Shown in pieces: positions 6,286 to 8,121 of a DNA stretch of 8,121 nt. The stretch lies in assembly GCA_021779695.1 (NCBI GenBank), contig JAJYAE010000203.1, positions 1 through 8,121 on the forward strand. Direction: 5' to 3'. Source of the stretch: Acidobacteriota bacterium. Its GTDB lineage: Bacteria > Acidobacteriota > Terriglobia > Terriglobales > Acidobacteriaceae. The notes below the pieces were generated by a model. That model searched no databases and was not told where the DNA came from. It saw only the letters and a list, made by a program, of their open reading frames with translations. Position numbers and translations under genes: made by a program. The first letter of the stretch is position 1. Every line of letters starts with the position of its first letter.

Positions 6286-8121
6286 CGCAGAAAGGCCTCA
6301 GTCAGTCCGCCGTCCACAGGAATCAGATGGCCCGAAGTGCAACGCGAGCGGGGGCTGGCGAGAAAGAGAATTGCTTCCGCGCAATCGGCCGGGTCAATGG
6401 GTTGATGCGTCAGGGTACGCTTGGCGTAGAAACCGGCCAGCAGGCCGCGCAGTTCCTCATCGCTCATCGAATCTTCAAACGCGATACCGTACTTCGTCAG
6501 AGAAGCGCGGACGCGATCGCGGGGGAACATCGTCGAACCCTTCACGACCGTTGCAGGACTGATGCCGTTCACGCGCACGCGCGGCGACAGGCCCACGGCC
6601 AGTTCGCGGACCAGGTGCGACAGTGCCGCCTTGCTCACGTCGTAGGCTTCGCTGCCGCGTTTCGATACCACGGCATTGGCCGAGCTGGTGAGCACAATTG
6701 CGCCGTCGAGCGCCTGATCGTTGAAGGTCTTTGCGGCTTCATCCGCCAGCAGATAGTTGGCCGTCACGTTGATGTCGAGCGTGGTGGCCCACATGGCGTC
6801 GCTGATGATGCCGTCCGGTGACGACGGGAACATCGCTGCGGTGTTGACGAGGATATCCACGCCGCCAAAGGCTGCTACGGTGGCCTTGATGGCCTTGTCG
6901 ATGGCTTCGCGGTTGCGAATGTCCACTGGCGTGACGGCGACGAACTCCTTCGACGTAACGGCCTTTAGCTCGTCGGCCACACGCTTTGCGCCCGCTTCGT
7001 CGCGATCCGCAACCACTACGTGCGCTCCGCGCGCCGCGGCCAGCAATGCAACCTCTCTGCCAATGCCGCTTCCGCCGCCGACAACGAGGGCAATTCTGCG
7101 GCTCAGCTCTTTCTCCGGTGGTTGCCTGCGCAGCTTGGCCTCTTCCAACGCCCAGTACTCAATCTTGAAAGCCTCCAGCGCGGGCAGAGCGACGTAGTTG
7201 GTGAAGACTTTGAAGCTGGCCGGATCCGTTCCTTCGCCGCACTGCGGCACCGGCCCCTTCACTTCGCCTTCGGCCAGCAGGCTCGCGCCTTCCATCACGT
7301 GAATGGCGTTGGTATAAAACTCGCCAGTGATGCGGGCTTCCGTCTTGTTCTTGCCAAAGCTGAACATGCCCAGGCCCTGAATCAGCACCACAGTCGGGCT
7401 GGCATCGCGCAGGGCAGGGGATTCGGGAGTGGCAAAGCTGTGATAGTACGCGCGGTACTGCTCACGATATTCGGCCAGGGATGCATCAATCTGCTTCTTC
7501 AGTGCATCCACGCCTGCGTTTGCCGCCCACGGCACAAAGAGCGGCCGGATCTTCGTGCGAATAAAGTGGTCCGGGCAACTGGTCCCGAGAAAGGCGAGCT
7601 CTTTGGCGTGCGCCGAGTTGACAAACTGCAGCACGTCCGGCGCCTCGCTGAAGCTGGCAATCCAGCGATTCTGCGCGCTCACGCGGCCGCGCAGATAGGG
7701 CGCAATCTGAACCGCAAGCTCGCTGCGATTGGCGCGTGCAGGCACGGACTCACCGCCGAAGCGCGCCGAGCCCTTGGCCTTGCCGTGGCGGGCGATGAAC
7801 TGACCAATCTGATCAATCACGGTGAGCGTATTCACGTAGCATTCGCGCTGCGTCTGCCCCCAGGTGAAGAGCCCGTGTCCACCCAGCACAATGCCGTCGC
7901 ATTCAGGGTTTTCGGCGATGGCCCGCTTGAGCATCATGGCCAGCTCAAAGCCGGGGCGCTGCCAAGGCACCCACACAAGCGTGTGGTTGAACTCGCGATT
8001 GAACTCGTCCATTTTCGCTCTGCCATTCGCCGATGCCGCAAGCGCAATCCCCCAGTCGGGATGCAGGTGGTCGACGTGCGGGAAGGGAAGGAATCCATGC
8101 AGCGGTGTGTCGATCGAGGCG
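6282..8121 (-). CDS. Fused rhamnulose-1-phosphate aldolase/short-chain dehydrogenase (N-terminus outside window)
   Basis: About 612 residues are visible and the frame stays open to the right edge, so the N-terminus is missing. An in-frame ATG at 8012 is not the start, because conserved aldolase sequence continues upstream of it. The first part is a class II aldolase/adducin domain with zinc-site histidines in PHVDHLHPDWG (visible residues 14-24: H15, H18, H20) and another histidine in GGHGLFTWG (near 82). It splits L-rhamnulose 1-phosphate to dihydroxyacetone phosphate and L-lactaldehyde. From about residue 341 an SDR domain follows: VGGGSGIG (347-354), acidic D372 in ADRD (suggesting NAD), NTAA (426-429), SS (479-480) and catalytic Y493-x3-K497. 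This domain probably oxidises or reduces the lactaldehyde. The domain order matches the known bifunctional RhaD/RhaE-type fusion (named RhaEW in some organisms). The gene overlaps rhaB by 4 nt, so the two are one operon. Confidence 0.92.
   Translation of the reverse strand, partial: ASIDTPLHGFLPFPHVDHLHPDWGIALAASANGRAKMDEFNREFNHTLVWVPWQRPGFELAMMLKRAIAENPECDGIVLGGHGLFTWGQTQRECYVNTLTVIDQIGQFIARHGKAKGSARFGGESVPARANRSELAVQIAPYLRGRVSAQNRWIASFSEAPDVLQFVNSAHAKELAFLGTSCPDHFIRTKIRPLFVPWAANAGVDALKKQIDASLAEYREQYRAYYHSFATPESPALRDASPTVVLIQGLGMFSFGKNKTEARITGEFYTNAIHVMEGASLLAEGEVKGPVPQCGEGTDPASFKVFTNYVALPALEAFKIEYWALEEAKLRRQPPEKELSRRIALVVGGGSGIGREVALLAAARGAHVVVADRDEAGAKRVADELKAVTSKEFVAVTPVDIRNREAIDKAIKATVAAFGGVDILVNTAAMFPSSPDGIISDAMWATTLDINVTANYLLADEAAKTFNDQALDGAIVLTSSANAVVSKRGSEAYDVSKAALSHLVRELAVGLSPRVRVNGISPATVVKGSTMFPRDRVRASLTKYGIAFEDSMSDEELRGLLAGFYAKRTLTHQPIDPADCAEAILFLASPRSRCTSGHLIPVDGGLTEAFLR

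Noticed and set aside
5973..6821. A 282-codon + strand open frame across the rhaB/aldolase junction
   Set aside because: It is opposite two well-supported genes, covers their overlap, and has low-complexity composition with no family motif.
6282..8012. The ATG at 8012 as the start of the aldolase/dehydrogenase
   Set aside because: Reading upstream in frame to 8120 gives no stop and includes the conserved HVDHLHPDWG metal-site segment, so the gene continues beyond the window.

Overview
The window is a gene-dense, GC-rich stretch of bacterial chromosome with no mobile element, RNA gene or long gap. It holds the 3' part of one operon on the + strand and the 3' part of a second operon on the - strand. 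They converge with about 9 bases between their stop codons. No taxonomic marker gene is present. The combination of hpnC-hpnD-hpnE with zinc-dependent dehydrogenases and a fused rhamnulose-phosphate aldolase/dehydrogenase would fit an Acidobacteriota (Terriglobia-like) soil bacterium. This assignment is an inference from gene content and composition, not proven here.

Bases 2-4821 (+) carry a squalene-forming (hopanoid precursor) operon: the tail of a zinc-type MDR alcohol dehydrogenase, a second complete MDR dehydrogenase with an unusual repeat-built N-terminus, then hpnC (hydroxysqualene synthase), hpnD (presqualene diphosphate synthase) and hpnE (hydroxysqualene dehydroxylase). Spacing is 7 nt, 8 nt, a 4-nt TTGA overlap and 24 nt, so the genes are very likely co-transcribed. 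HpnD joins two farnesyl diphosphates into presqualene diphosphate, HpnC converts this to hydroxysqualene, and HpnE reduces it to squalene. The squalene-hopene cyclase is not in the window. The operon promoter lies upstream of base 1.

Bases 4831-8121 (-) carry L-rhamnose catabolism genes: a 5'-truncated fused rhamnulose-1-phosphate aldolase/short-chain dehydrogenase, then rhaB (rhamnulokinase), joined by a GTGA stop/start overlap. RhaB phosphorylates L-rhamnulose. The aldolase domain splits the product into dihydroxyacetone phosphate and L-lactaldehyde, and the dehydrogenase domain probably acts on the lactaldehyde. An isomerase and transporter would be expected upstream, beyond base 8121.

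The most unusual item is the first ~70 residues of the second MDR dehydrogenase. They are built from about six or seven tandem 11-residue units (consensus H-G-R-A-T-V-E-x-A-L-x, encoded by 33-bp repeats). These units predict a long amphipathic helix ahead of an otherwise normal 343-residue MDR core. The last unit runs directly into the native MDR start, which suggests the extension grew by tandem duplication of the start region. In a lipid-biosynthesis operon this may be a membrane- or partner-binding arm.
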